From assembly GCA_036734385.1 (NCBI GenBank), contig DAIMYQ010000018.1:1-33654 (forward strand): a stretch of 33,654 nucleotides of DNA, read 5' to 3'. The translations under genes and the position numbers were made by a program. Positions 1 through 8,015 of this stretch are shown piece by piece; positions within the stretch are counted from its first letter, which is position 1; every line of letters starts with the position of its first letter. Below the pieces are notes generated by a model. The model was not told the DNA's origin, did no database searches, and saw only the letters and a list, made by a program, of their open reading frames with translations. This stretch comes from JAAYPI01 sp036734385. GTDB taxonomy: Bacteria > Bacteroidota > Bacteroidia > Bacteroidales > Paludibacteraceae.

Positions 1-93
1 ATGCACAACTTATTTCCTGACATTTTTTAGTGAATTAATTCCGCCAACGGGTTATTAAAATTATAATTTGAAATCGGCTCAAAGATAAATCGG

Positions 94-149
94 TAACTTT
101 GTAGAAATTTTGAATTATATGAATAGATTCATTATTCAAAATTTCTACA
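94..149. promoter_or_regulatory. Inverted operator pair upstream of the EamA/two-component operon
   Basis: A perfect 16-bp inverted repeat is visible: TGTAGAAATTTTGAAT at 100-115 and its exact complement ATTCAAAATTTCTACA at 134-149, 18 bases apart. The spacer holds a second small palindrome (ATGAAT-AG-ATTCAT, 119-132), so the whole unit can fold into a ~50-base hairpin with a 2-base bulge. A TAnnTTTG box (TAACTTTG, 94-101) overlaps the left arm. A similar but imperfect pair lies before the PAP2 gene at 9267-9317. I read both as binding sites for the neighbouring response regulator; a terminator of an upstream gene is less likely because no T-run follows. Confidence 0.6.
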
Positions 150-169
150 GAATTGGATGTGTAATTTTG
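134..169 (+). promoter_or_regulatory. Predicted regulated promoter of the EamA/two-component operon
   Basis: The operator-like motif ATTCAAAATTTCTACAGAAT (134-153) starts 28 bp before a perfect Bacteroidetes -7 box TAATTTTG (162-169); the EamA start codon is 17 bp past that box. The same motif-to-box spacing (27-28 bp) recurs before tolC (2565-2599) and the PAP2 gene (9302-9337). The motif replaces the usual -33 TTTG, which suggests an activator bound next to RNA polymerase. The regulator encoded in this operon is the natural candidate, giving autoregulation. Confidence 0.6.
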
Positions 170-185
170 AATAAAAACTGGAATT

Positions 186-605
186 ATGTGGAAGTGGTAT
201 GCCATACTATCAGCTGTATTTGCCGCATTGACAGCAATATTCGCAAAAATTGGGATTAAAGATGTTGATTCTAATTTGGCCACAGCGATACGTACCTGTG
301 TGATATTGTTCATAACGTGGGGAATTGTCATTGCAAGCAACAGTTTAGGAGGCGTAAAAGAGTTGAGTAAAACCAATTGGGGCTTTCTTGTCCTTTCGGG
401 AGTCGCGACGGGATTATCATGGTTGTTCTACTTTAAGGCCTTACAATTGGGAGAAGCGTCAAAAGTCGCACCAATTGATAAAATGAGCGTTGTGATAACA
501 ATCTTCCTTTCATTTATAATCTTAAAAGAACCTGTCAGTTGGAAAGTACTGTTAGGGGGAGGATTGATTGCTGGGGGGGCGTTGGTAATTTTAACGGATA
601 AATAA
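186..605 (+). CDS. EamA-family (DMT) half-size membrane transporter
   Basis: A 139-residue, very hydrophobic protein with about five membrane segments, matching one EamA domain; most DMT transporters carry two, so this one probably works as a dimer. A fairly conserved stretch near residues 75-110 (YFKALQLGEASKVAPIDKMS, then the segment before LKEP) is typical of EamA C-terminal halves. The ATG at 186 follows a well-placed -7 box at 162-169. It sits 7 bp before the response regulator and is likely cotranscribed with it. Small EamA-like proteins include the ArnE/ArnF lipid-linked aminoarabinose flippase subunits. Given the lipid A genes downstream, a flippase role is possible, but the substrate cannot be read from the sequence. 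Confidence 0.85.
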   Translation: MWKWYAILSAVFAALTAIFAKIGIKDVDSNLATAIRTCVILFITWGIVIASNSLGGVKELSKTNWGFLVLSGVATGLSWLFYFKALQLGEASKVAPIDKMSVVITIFLSFIILKEPVSWKVLLGGGLIAGGALVILTDK

Positions 606-612
606 AGATTAT

Positions 613-1296
613 ATGAAGATCTTACTAATAGAAGACGAACGCGAACTGTCTAATAACATCGGAACTTATCTGGCATCCGATCATTATTTGTGTGAACAGG
701 CTTTTACGTTTGACGAAGCGTTGGAAAAAATCGATTTATACAGCTACGATTGTATTCTTTTGGATTTAAATCTTCCCGGAGGAGATGGATTGAAGATCCT
801 TGAGGAAATAAAAGCACGTAAAATCGATAGTGGCATCATTATTATATCTGCCCGTGGTGCATTGGACGACAAGATAAAAGGCTTGCAAATTGGCGCCGAC
901 GACTATCTGGCAAAACCCTTTCCCCTGCCTGAATTGAGTGTCCGCATTTATGCTTTGATGCGCCGGCAACAATTTTCACATAACAATACGCTGACATCTA
1001 ACGGCATAACAATTGACTTACTTGCAAAAACCGTAAATGTCGGCAATATCGAAATAATATTAACAAAATCGGAATACGAATTGCTGTTGTTTCTGATAGG
1101 AAATAAAAACAAAGTGATTTCAAAAAACGCGATTGCGGAGCATTTGTCTGGAGATATGGCCGATATGCTGGACAGCCACAATTTTGTGTATGCGCATATT
1201 AAAAATCTGAAATCGAAACTGAACGATGCCGGCGGTGAGGGTTGCATTAAAACGGTTTATGGAACAGGATATAAATGGGAGGAAAAAGATGCGTAG
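613..1296 (+). CDS. OmpR/PhoB-family response regulator
   Basis: A 227-residue DNA-binding response regulator. The receiver domain (about 1-115) has the acidic pair E7/D8, phospho-acceptor D51 (in LLDLNLPGGDG), S79 and K101 (in AKPF). The C-terminal half (about 130-225) is a winged-helix Trans_reg_C domain ending with the typical VYGTGYKW hairpin. It is phosphorylated by a sensor kinase and binds tandem or inverted sites as a dimer. The kinase gene follows with an 8-bp overlap, so the two form a cotranscribed pair. The best candidate targets are the ATTCWAAWTTTCTRCARAAT motifs at 134, 2565 and 9302, including its own operon. Confidence 0.95.
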   Translation: MKILLIEDERELSNNIGTYLASDHYLCEQAFTFDEALEKIDLYSYDCILLDLNLPGGDGLKILEEIKARKIDSGIIIISARGALDDKIKGLQIGADDYLAKPFPLPELSVRIYALMRRQQFSHNNTLTSNGITIDLLAKTVNVGNIEIILTKSEYELLLFLIGNKNKVISKNAIAEHLSGDMADMLDSHNFVYAHIKNLKSKLNDAGGEGCIKTVYGTGYKWEEKDA

Positions 1297-2563
1297 CTTA
1301 TTATCGAAAAGTTCGGGGCAGTTTCTGATTTTTATTAGTATTGTTATGCTATGTTGTTTTCCACTGTTTTTCTATGCGATGAAAAAATTTTACACAAAAG
1401 ACCTCGACGAATTAATCAAATTTCGTAGCGAACATTTTGTAGAAACCAATAATCCGATGTTGAAAGTTTCGGACATCGAATATTGGAACCGATTCAACGA
1501 AGATATGAAGATTTTATCTTACGAAAATTCATATCCGTTAAATAAAGTTGTTCAAAAATCGCTGTTCAGTAATGCCGAAAATCACGAAATCGATTACCGC
1601 ATTTATTACCGTAAAATAAGCATCGAAGGGAAACTCTATGTATTTATGTCACAGATTGCAATGATTGAATCGAAAGATTTGTTTCGGACGCTCAGTGTGC
1701 AGTATTTGTTGTTCTTCGTTATTATTATAGCAGGATTGTTAGGTATCCAGTTCATATTATCGCGCCGTTTGTGGAAGCCTTTTTACAATAGTTTGAACGA
1801 AATTGAAAATTTTAATCTCGAGAAAGGGAAAGTCCCTGAATTTAAAGAAACGACAACTACCGAATTCGCACGATTGAACAACAACCTTAGTAAACTGATG
1901 AAAGAAAATGTGGCAAGTTATCAACAGCAAAAAGAATTTACGGAAAATGCTTCGCACGAACTGCAAACGCCATTGGCTGTATTTCAATCGCAACTTGATT
2001 TGCTATTACAAGACGATTCATTAAATGAATACCAGATGCGTGTTATGGAATCGCTTTACGATGTTTCGTCCCGGTTGACAAGGCTGAATAAAAACTTATT
2101 GTTATTGTCGAGAATAGATAATTCGCAATTCAAAGAGACGATTACGATTGATTTCAGCCAATTGTTGGAACGCCAATTAACGTATTTCAAAGAATTGGCA
2201 TCAAATAATGGAATAACTTTATCGGCAAATATCCAAAACGCGTTGGAAATTACCGCCAACAAGGTGCTGTTGGAAAGCCTGATAAACAACCTGATTTCGA
2301 ATGCTATCCGACACAATTATAGCGGAGGATTTATACATATTGAAGTAAACGGCAACACATTTCAAATCGGCAACAGCGGTTCTAAAACCCCGTTGGATAA
2401 AGAAAAAGTTTTCCGCCGATTCAGCCGTACTTCGGAAGAGCGAAAAGGCAACGGCTTGGGATTGTCAATCATAAATCAGATTTGCAAACTGCACGGTTGG
2501 GAAGTCAGGTATAATTACAAGGATGAAATTCATTGTTTTTATGTCAATTTTTACCTAGAATGA
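1289..2563 (+). CDS. Sensor histidine kinase, partner of the upstream regulator
   Basis: I place the start at the ATG at 1289, preceded by GGAGGAAAAAG and overlapping the regulator stop; the longer reading from 1226 would run back into the regulator gene. The 424-residue protein has membrane segments near residues 11-31 and 138-157 flanking a ~105-residue periplasmic sensor region without a recognisable fold, a short HAMP-like linker, a HisKA domain with the phospho-acceptor H223 (ASHELQTPLA), and an HATPase_c domain with an N box (NNLISNAIRHN) and a G box (GNGLGLSI). It should sense an envelope signal and phosphorylate the upstream regulator. The neighbouring pump and lipid A genes suggest an antimicrobial, metal or envelope-damage signal. 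Confidence 0.93.
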   Translation: MRSLLSKSSGQFLIFISIVMLCCFPLFFYAMKKFYTKDLDELIKFRSEHFVETNNPMLKVSDIEYWNRFNEDMKILSYENSYPLNKVVQKSLFSNAENHEIDYRIYYRKISIEGKLYVFMSQIAMIESKDLFRTLSVQYLLFFVIIIAGLLGIQFILSRRLWKPFYNSLNEIENFNLEKGKVPEFKETTTTEFARLNNNLSKLMKENVASYQQQKEFTENASHELQTPLAVFQSQLDLLLQDDSLNEYQMRVMESLYDVSSRLTRLNKNLLLLSRIDNSQFKETITIDFSQLLERQLTYFKELASNNGITLSANIQNALEITANKVLLESLINNLISNAIRHNYSGGFIHIEVNGNTFQIGNSGSKTPLDKEKVFRRFSRTSEERKGNGLGLSIINQICKLHGWEVRYNYKDEIHCFYVNFYLE

Positions 2564-2564
2564 A

Positions 2565-2599
2565 ATTCTAATTTTCTGCAAAATCGAACCATAGCTTTG
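2565..2599 (+). promoter_or_regulatory. Predicted regulated promoter of the tolC/RND/pagL-like operon
   Basis: ATTCTAATTTTCTGCAAAAT (2565-2584) is followed after 7 bp by a perfect -7 box TAGCTTTG (2592-2599), and the tolC start codon is 17 bp beyond. The motif differs from the copy at 9302 by one base out of 20. It starts just after the kinase stop codon, so the pump operon can be transcribed separately from the regulator operon. No obvious second, inverted half-site is present here, unlike the other two promoters. Confidence 0.6.
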
Positions 2600-2615
2600 T
2601 CGCAAAAATTCGATA

Positions 2616-3911
2616 ATGAAGAAAATTATTTTTCTGAGCACCTTGCTTCTGTCTGTTCTGTGTTTGTATGCTCAATCGGGTTCGCAAAACTCGTTGGAAT
2701 ATTATATCGAACACGCGATAAAGAGCAGTCCGCTGATTAACGACTACAAAAATCAGCAGACGGTTTCGGCTTACGAAGCGCAACGGCTGAAAGCGTTTTA
2801 CACCCAATCGAAAGTGGAGGCAAACGGCAATCTGCTGTTTGTGCCGATAATTTCTAAGGACAACGGGAAAACTCAGTTTCAACTGAATCCGCAAAACGCC
2901 ACCGATTATTACGGCTACAACCAAGGCGTGAGTAGCGGAAGTCTTCAAGCGGGGCTGACCTGGACGCAACCTTTGTTTGCTGGTTCGTCGTACAAAATTG
3001 CGCAACAGCAGGCGCAGGTAACGCAGGATATAAGTCGCAACAATATCCATCTGCAAACACACGAACTGCAACGTTTGGTAACCGACCAATACATTCTGTG
3101 TCTGCTGGATAAGCAACGAATCGCGTTTGCCGATTCGCTTCTCACGATTCTGAACGAGCAGGAAAATGTGGTGCGCAAACTAGCTCAATCGGCACTGATG
3201 AAACAATCGGACTACAACCTGATTACGATTGAAAAAACAGGTTACGAAGAATCAAAAAGAAGCTACGAGCAAGACTATCAAACCCATTTGCTCGACCTGA
3301 ATATCCTCTGCGGAATCAAGGATACTGCCGTTATCAACCTTGCGGATATTGATTTGAAGATTAAAAACGAGATAATTACGAACTCGTCTTTTCTGGAAAG
3401 TTACAAACTGGACAGCCTCAATCTGATGGCTCGCCAAGCAGTTTCGGAGATTCAGTACAAACCGCGCGTCAATCTGTTTGTCGATGGCGGATTGCGGACA
3501 AACCAATACAACAGCACTACTTTCAAAAATATGGGGATGAGCGCGGGCGTTACGTTCGCGTGGACTATTTTCGACGGCAAACAACGCCACATCACGCGCA
3601 ATCAGACCAAGGCGGAGTTGAATACGGTGGCAATAAACAGGGATAATTTCATCCTGCAAAACGATTTGAGGAAAAGCCAATATTTGTCCGAACTGAAAGG
3701 TTACGACGAGCGGACAGGCATTCTGCAAAAGCAACTTTCGTCCTATTATCAGGTGCTTGGCGATTACAACAAAGAGATTCAGAAAGGACAATTGTCTGTG
3801 ATAAATTACATCACGGTTCTGAAAAACAGAAGTCAGGCCGTCGAAAACTATTATCTGTTGCAGGCAAACCGCTTGCTGTTGATTAATGCTTATAATTATT
3901 ATAATTGGTAA
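2616..3911 (+). CDS. TolC-family outer-membrane efflux protein
   Basis: A 431-residue protein with an N-terminal signal peptide (residues 1-19, ending LCLYAQ) and the two long helical OEP repeats of TolC proteins: an internal duplication with heptad-rich helices around residues 150-240 and 345-425, and barrel strands between (VNLFVDGGLR, SAGVTFAWTIFDGKQR). It should form the trimeric outer-membrane channel of the pump encoded by the next two genes. It has its own predicted regulated promoter 17 bp upstream. The gap to the adaptor gene contains heptad repeats (3917-3944). Confidence 0.9.
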   Translation: MKKIIFLSTLLLSVLCLYAQSGSQNSLEYYIEHAIKSSPLINDYKNQQTVSAYEAQRLKAFYTQSKVEANGNLLFVPIISKDNGKTQFQLNPQNATDYYGYNQGVSSGSLQAGLTWTQPLFAGSSYKIAQQQAQVTQDISRNNIHLQTHELQRLVTDQYILCLLDKQRIAFADSLLTILNEQENVVRKLAQSALMKQSDYNLITIEKTGYEESKRSYEQDYQTHLLDLNILCGIKDTAVINLADIDLKIKNEIITNSSFLESYKLDSLNLMARQAVSEIQYKPRVNLFVDGGLRTNQYNSTTFKNMGMSAGVTFAWTIFDGKQRHITRNQTKAELNTVAINRDNFILQNDLRKSQYLSELKGYDERTGILQKQLSSYYQVLGDYNKEIQKGQLSVINYITVLKNRSQAVENYYLLQANRLLLINAYNYYNW

Positions 3912-3916
3912 CACAA

Positions 3917-3951
3917 TTGAAAAGTGAAAGTTGAAAATTGAAAATGAAAAA
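3917..3951 (+). repeat. Intergenic heptad tandem repeat
   Basis: Consecutive 7-base units TTGAAAA, GTGAAAG, TTGAAAA, TTGAAAA (3917-3944), then a partial TGAAAAA, lie between tolC and the adaptor gene. Comparable heptad repeats are commonly seen between genes in Bacteroidota. Its presence argues against reading the adaptor from the TTG at 3938, which is inside the repeat. Confidence 0.7.
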
Positions 3952-3967
3952 TCCATTAAATATTCGT

Positions 3968-4852
3968 ATGAAAAAGATATTATTTTTTATTCCGCTCATT
4001 TTATTAAGCTGTTCTCATCAGCCAAATAACAATGATACAATGAAGCCCCGCACCGCCGTAACCATCACACAGGTGTCACAGGGTACATTCAACGATTCCA
4101 TCATCCTTTCGGCAACGACCGCTTACCTGAACAAAAGCACCATCACGGCGCCTATCGCGTCTTTCGTCACCAAGGTTTTTGTGGAGCAGGGAACCCGTGT
4201 GCAGGCAGGACAACCGCTTTTCCGATTGGAGAGCAAAGAGCGGAATGCCTTGGGTTTGGACGATAACAATTCGGCGGGCATCATCGACATCAAAGCAACC
4301 ACATCGGGCATCATCACATTGGTAAAACAGCAGGGCGGAGATTATGTAACCGAAGGCGCGATACTTTGCGAAATTGCCAACCAAAACAGTTTGGTGTTCG
4401 AGATAAACGTTCCGTACGAATACACACAATATGTGGCTGGTGGGAAAAATTGCACCATCACATTGCCCGACGGAAAAGTGCTGAATGCACAAATCGGTTC
4501 GCCGATGGCTTCGATGAACACAGCTTCTCAATCGCAACTTTATAAAGCGAAAGCGAATGTCGGCTTTCTGCCCGAAGGATTGATTGCAAAGGTTTCAATC
4601 TTGAAAAAGGCTTCCGTTTCGTCCTCGCAAATCCTTCCGAGGCAGGCTGTGCAATGCGATGTTTCGATGCAGAAATATTGGATAATGCGCCTAGCGAACG
4701 ACAGTCTGGCTGTGAAACAGGAAGTGCAAGTCGGAAATGGCGATAAAAGCAACATCGAAATCCTTTCGCCCGTGTTGTCGCCATCCGAGCGGATTGTGCT
4801 GGACGGAAGTTACGCGATGGAAGATTCGACTTTGGTAAAAATAATTAAGTGA
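3968..4852 (+). CDS. RND pump periplasmic adaptor lipoprotein
   Basis: I choose the ATG at 3968, which gives a clean lipoprotein signal (MKKILFFIPLILLSC, lipid-modified C15); an in-frame start at 3938 falls in a tandem repeat. The 294-residue product has a split biotinyl-lipoyl-like domain (TAPIASFVTKVFVEQGTRVQAG and the later GIITLVKQQGGDYVTEG) and a following beta-barrel and membrane-proximal region, as in HlyD/MexA-family adaptors. The alpha-hairpin between the lipoyl halves is almost absent, as in short CzcB/CusB-like adaptors. It links the inner-membrane pump to TolC. Its stop codon overlaps the GTG start of the RND gene by 4 bp, implying coupled translation. Confidence 0.88.
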   Translation: MKKILFFIPLILLSCSHQPNNNDTMKPRTAVTITQVSQGTFNDSIILSATTAYLNKSTITAPIASFVTKVFVEQGTRVQAGQPLFRLESKERNALGLDDNNSAGIIDIKATTSGIITLVKQQGGDYVTEGAILCEIANQNSLVFEINVPYEYTQYVAGGKNCTITLPDGKVLNAQIGSPMASMNTASQSQLYKAKANVGFLPEGLIAKVSILKKASVSSSQILPRQAVQCDVSMQKYWIMRLANDSLAVKQEVQVGNGDKSNIEILSPVLSPSERIVLDGSYAMEDSTLVKIIK

Positions 4853-7800
4853 GCGATATGAACACAGCTAAGTCGAAAAACTTTTTCAAAAAATACAGCA
4901 ACCCGATTCTCTTTATCGGTCTGATATTACTGTTGGCGGGTTCGTATTGTTACAGGCAGATGCAGACCAATCTGTTTCCCGAAGTGCCGTTTCCGCGCAT
5001 CACGATTATTGCCGACGCGGGTCAGCAACCCGTTGACAGAATGATGATAACGGTAACCAAACCGTTGGAAAGTGCGGTGAAACGTGTGCAGGGCGTAACG
5101 ACCGTGAAAAGCAGTACGGGGCGCGGGAGTTGCGTTGTGGATGTGTTTTTCAATTGGGGAACGGACATAAAAACGACCAAAACCGAGCTGGAAAGCCGTA
5201 TCAACGAGATAAAAAATTTCCTTCCGCCTGGAACGGTCATCACCACCGAAGCGATGAATCAATCGCTGTTTCCCGTGTATGGTTTTACTTTGAAAAGCAA
5301 AACGCACAGCCCCATCGAACTGCGCGACCTGGGAAATCTGGTGCTTCGCCCGATGTTTTCGCAAGTGAATGGAATCAGTAATGTGGTGGTCAGAGGCGGG
5401 AAAAACAAGGAATTCGTGGTCATTCCCGATGTGATGAAGATGTCGTCGCTGGGCATTACGCCCTCGTACCTGAAAATGGTTTTCGACAACACCAATTTCG
5501 TTTCGGGCAACGGCTATCTGGCCAATTACAGCCGTCTCTACCTGTCGATTACCGACACGCGCATCAACGACATCGAAGAACTTTCGAACCTGACGGTCAA
5601 AAACGACGGTTCGCGCATCATCCGCCTCAAAGACATTGCCGACATTCAGATTGACGAGCAACAGGAATTCGTCAAAATTAATGCCAACGGCAACGAAGCC
5701 GTGCAGATAGATTTGGTGAAACAGCCTGGCGTAAACCTGATTAATTTTGCCAGCGATGTGGACAGCAAAGTGGCGCAGATAAAGGAACTCTTGCCCAAAG
5801 GCTACGAGTTGAAACCCTATTATAACCAAAGCGCGTTTGTGAACGACAGCATCACAAGCGTTATCCACACCATTGTGGAAGGCCTTATCCTCGCTCTTAT
5901 CGTGATGGTGTTTTTTCTGCGGGCGTGGCGGTCGAGTCTGGTCGTAACACTGACCATTCCCGTGACGCTGGCATTCAGTTTGTTGCTCTTGTATCTGGCG
6001 GGCATTTCCATCAATATAATGTCGTTGGGCGCCATCGCGGCCTCTATCGGGCTGATTCTCGACGATGCCATTGTGGTTATCGAACAGATATACCGAGGGC
6101 ACGAGGAGAATCCGCAGAAAAGCCGATTCGATGTGGTCAAGCAATCCATCCACGATTTGTTTCCCGCGATGGTTGCTTCGTCGTTAGCAACGATTGTCAT
6201 TCATTTTCCGTTTCGGCTAATGAGCGGGCTGGCAGGCAGTTTCTTTAAAGAATTGTCGGATACGATGCAGCTTACGCTTATCGCATCGTTCTTTGTTACA
6301 TGGTTGCTGTTGCCCGTTTTGCATCTATGGATTGGTTACAAACCGAGCGCCCACACCCTGAAATTGCAACAAAAAGAACTTAGCGACAATGAATCATACG
6401 AAGACGAAGCAACAGCAAAAGTGCATTGGCTGACCCACCTTTACAGCAAACCGCTGATAGCTTTTACTATTCTACTCATCATCATTTCGGGTGCGTGGTT
6501 CGCATCGCAACATCTGACATCAGGATTTCTCCCTGACCTTGATGAGGGTAGTATTGTCCTTGATTATCACTCACCTTCGGGAACCGATATTGAAGAAACC
6601 AATCGGATGTGTCTGAAAATGGAAAAAATAATAATGGCTAATCACGAAGTGGAGACCTATAGCCGGCGCACAGGTTTGGGAATGGCTTTTAAAACGTCGC
6701 CGAGCTATTATGGCGATTACCTTATCCAGCTCAAAAAATCAAGGACTAAAACAACACCCGAAGTTATTTCCGAGTTGAGGACAGCCATTAATAACAGTAT
6801 CCCTGCAATGACGGTTGGTTTCGGACAACGTATTTCTGATTTATTGGGTGATTTGATGAGTACCGCACAGCCTATCGAAGTAAAGATCTTCGGGAACGAT
6901 TACGCCACGTTACAAAAATTGGCTGCACAGACAGAAATGATTATATCTGGCGTAAATGGCGTTACCGATATGGATAACGGGCTGATAACGGCCGGTCCAT
7001 CCATCGCGTTTTATCCCAATCAAGCGCTTCTGGCTCAATACGGCATCAGTATGACCGATTTTCAGGAGCAATTGAGCATCTATACCGGAGGTATTCCATT
7101 GGGACAAAACCCGAATCTGGTGGAACCGAATCCTGTGCAATCAGCAATGTATGGAGGATTGCAAATCGGGACAATTCAGGATGGCGAACAGATGAGGCGC
7201 ATCCTGTTGCGCAAGCTGAAATTTGCCGATAACAATCCCGATATTTTGAAAAAGCAACTATTGTTTTTGCCCGATGGCTCGACAAAACCTCTGTCGTTTT
7301 TCTGCGACGTGCGGATAATTCCTGGCGAAATTGAGCAAAAGCGTGAAAACCTGAAAAGCGACATCACACTTACGGCTCGCTTGGACGGACGCGATTTGGG
7401 CTCGACAATGCAGGACATTCAAACCCGCATAAAAAACGAACTGCCCTTACCGCAAGGATACAGCATTACGTATGGCGGAGCTTTTTCGCAACAGCAACAG
7501 TCGTTCACCGAACTGATAACCATTCTCTGCCTCGCCATTCTGTTGGTGTTCACGGTGCTGATGATTTTGTTCCGCGAATGGAAAATCTCTTTTATCGTGC
7601 TGTTTGTGTCCGTGGTCAGCATTTCGGGCTGTCTGCTGGCGCTTTGGATAACGGGAATTCCGCTGAATGTGAGTAGCTACACGGGCATCATTATGATTGT
7701 CGGCATCATCGCCGAAAATTCGATTTTTACCGTTCATCAGTTCCGAATGAACCGCAAAGCGGGAGGCGATGTGGTGGAATCGGTCAACTATGCCATCGCG

Positions 7801-8001
7801 CTTCGCATCCGTCCCAAGCTGATGACCGCCATCGGAGCCATCCTCGCCTTGATGCCACTGGCCTTGGGTTTCGGCTTGGGTGCGCAGATGCAACAACCGC
7901 TTGCCGTGGCCGTCATCGGTGGATTTATCGTCGGTCTGCCGATGCTGTTGGTGGTTTTGCCGAGTTTGATGTTGTTGAGCTACAAGAATCCAAAACATTA
8001 A
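4849..8001 (+). CDS. RND-family efflux permease
   Basis: A 1050-residue inner-membrane proton-driven pump of the AcrB/CzcA type with 12 membrane segments and two large periplasmic loops. Segment 1 ends near residue 38, followed by LFPEVPFPRITI, typical of the family. Membrane segment 4 carries the proton-relay pair D405/D406 (GLILDDAIVVIEQ), which points to an HAE-like drug pump rather than a single-Asp CusA type. The start is a GTG overlapping the adaptor stop; an ATG three codons later is an alternative. The gene shows uneven base composition, about 50-60% GC toward both ends and about 35-42% GC around 6600-6850, hinting at recombination. Substrate unknown. Confidence 0.93.
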   Translation: MSDMNTAKSKNFFKKYSNPILFIGLILLLAGSYCYRQMQTNLFPEVPFPRITIIADAGQQPVDRMMITVTKPLESAVKRVQGVTTVKSSTGRGSCVVDVFFNWGTDIKTTKTELESRINEIKNFLPPGTVITTEAMNQSLFPVYGFTLKSKTHSPIELRDLGNLVLRPMFSQVNGISNVVVRGGKNKEFVVIPDVMKMSSLGITPSYLKMVFDNTNFVSGNGYLANYSRLYLSITDTRINDIEELSNLTVKNDGSRIIRLKDIADIQIDEQQEFVKINANGNEAVQIDLVKQPGVNLINFASDVDSKVAQIKELLPKGYELKPYYNQSAFVNDSITSVIHTIVEGLILALIVMVFFLRAWRSSLVVTLTIPVTLAFSLLLLYLAGISINIMSLGAIAASIGLILDDAIVVIEQIYRGHEENPQKSRFDVVKQSIHDLFPAMVASSLATIVIHFPFRLMSGLAGSFFKELSDTMQLTLIASFFVTWLLLPVLHLWIGYKPSAHTLKLQQKELSDNESYEDEATAKVHWLTHLYSKPLIAFTILLIIISGAWFASQHLTSGFLPDLDEGSIVLDYHSPSGTDIEETNRMCLKMEKIIMANHEVETYSRRTGLGMAFKTSPSYYGDYLIQLKKSRTKTTPEVISELRTAINNSIPAMTVGFGQRISDLLGDLMSTAQPIEVKIFGNDYATLQKLAAQTEMIISGVNGVTDMDNGLITAGPSIAFYPNQALLAQYGISMTDFQEQLSIYTGGIPLGQNPNLVEPNPVQSAMYGGLQIGTIQDGEQMRRILLRKLKFADNNPDILKKQLLFLPDGSTKPLSFFCDVRIIPGEIEQKRENLKSDITLTARLDGRDLGSTMQDIQTRIKNELPLPQGYSITYGGAFSQQQQSFTELITILCLAILLVFTVLMILFREWKISFIVLFVSVVSISGCLLALWITGIPLNVSSYTGIIMIVGIIAENSIFTVHQFRMNRKAGGDVVESVNYAIALRIRPKLMTAIGAILALMPLALGFGLGAQMQQPLAVAVIGGFIVGLPMLLVVLPSLMLLSYKNPKH

Positions 8002-8015
8002 TCAATTGCTCTAAA

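Noticed and set aside
400..412. N407 next to D406 in the RND-TolC fusion (VDNS), considered as a lost proton relay (residue numbers of the 15613-20070 protein)
   Set aside because: VDNS is common in functional RND families; not evidence of inactivity.
1226..1288. Kinase N-terminal extension
   Set aside because: Runs inside the regulator gene; the ATG at 1289 has a good ribosome-binding site and standard overlap.
4927..6153. Long open frame (408 codons) on the minus strand inside the RND pump gene
   Set aside because: His/Gln/Arg-rich translation without domains, antisense to a clearly conserved gene; a shadow of the pump's codon usage.
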